In this document: piece after piece, positions 6,728 to 6,744 of the stretch | How the letters are laid out: each line of letters begins with the position of its first letter | Position numbering within the stretch: position 1 is the first letter of the stretch | Assembly: GCA_005791685.1 (NCBI GenBank) | Contig: SXVG01000108.1 | Coordinates: 1 to 6,744, forward strand | Direction of reading: 5' to 3' | DNA from: Methylotenera sp. | Lineage (GTDB): Bacteria > Pseudomonadota > Gammaproteobacteria > Burkholderiales > Methylophilaceae | DNA length: 6,744 nucleotides | Notes under the pieces: generated by a model | Seen by the model: only the letters and a program-made list of their open reading frames with translations | What the model was told of the DNA's origin: nothing | The model's database searches: none | Program-made: the position numbers and the translations under genes

Positions 6728-6744
6728 GTGCATAACTGCCGGCC

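Overview
The window looks like chromosome from a mesophilic proteobacterium, most likely a betaproteobacterium or a related methylotrophic gammaproteobacterium. This is an inference from three things: the AddB-like/UvrD-helicase gene pair, whose ~900-residue B subunit type is best known from those groups; a type II tRNA-Ser with an encoded CCA end; and ordinary sigma70-like signals. The species cannot be named from the sequence alone. Coding is dense and has no CRISPR array, insertion sequence or complete mobile element.

Positions 1-5828 (minus strand) hold a two-gene operon for a helicase-nuclease of the RecBCD/AddAB class. The upstream gene (3093-5828) encodes a 911-residue AddB-like protein with a C-terminal PD-(D/E)XK nuclease domain. 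The downstream gene (3096 to beyond position 1) encodes a UvrD/RecB-like superfamily 1 helicase, of which 1032 residues are visible. The two overlap by ATGA, and the second has a strong Shine-Dalgarno (SD) site inside the end of the first. The products probably form one complex that processes double-strand DNA ends. The A subunit supplies the ATPase motor and the B subunit supplies at least one nuclease site. The B subunit has lost two of the four cysteines that hold the iron-sulfur cluster in classical AddB.

Positions 5829-6138 separate this operon from a divergent gene. They contain a probable promoter for the operon, placed so that the transcript may be leaderless. They also contain a decayed HigA-type antitoxin gene (5921-6091, plus strand) with frameshifts, a nonsense codon and an internal deletion removing the helix-turn-helix region. 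No toxin gene accompanies it.

Positions 6139-6498 (plus strand) encode a complete pterin-4a-carbinolamine dehydratase. It is followed by a short spacer with small imperfect repeats and a hairpin with A/T tails on both sides (about 6569-6595). That hairpin can terminate both this gene and the convergent tRNA-Ser(GGA) gene at 6605-6694 (minus strand). The tRNA has a perfect TATAAT -10 element at 6722-6727; its -35 lies beyond the window.
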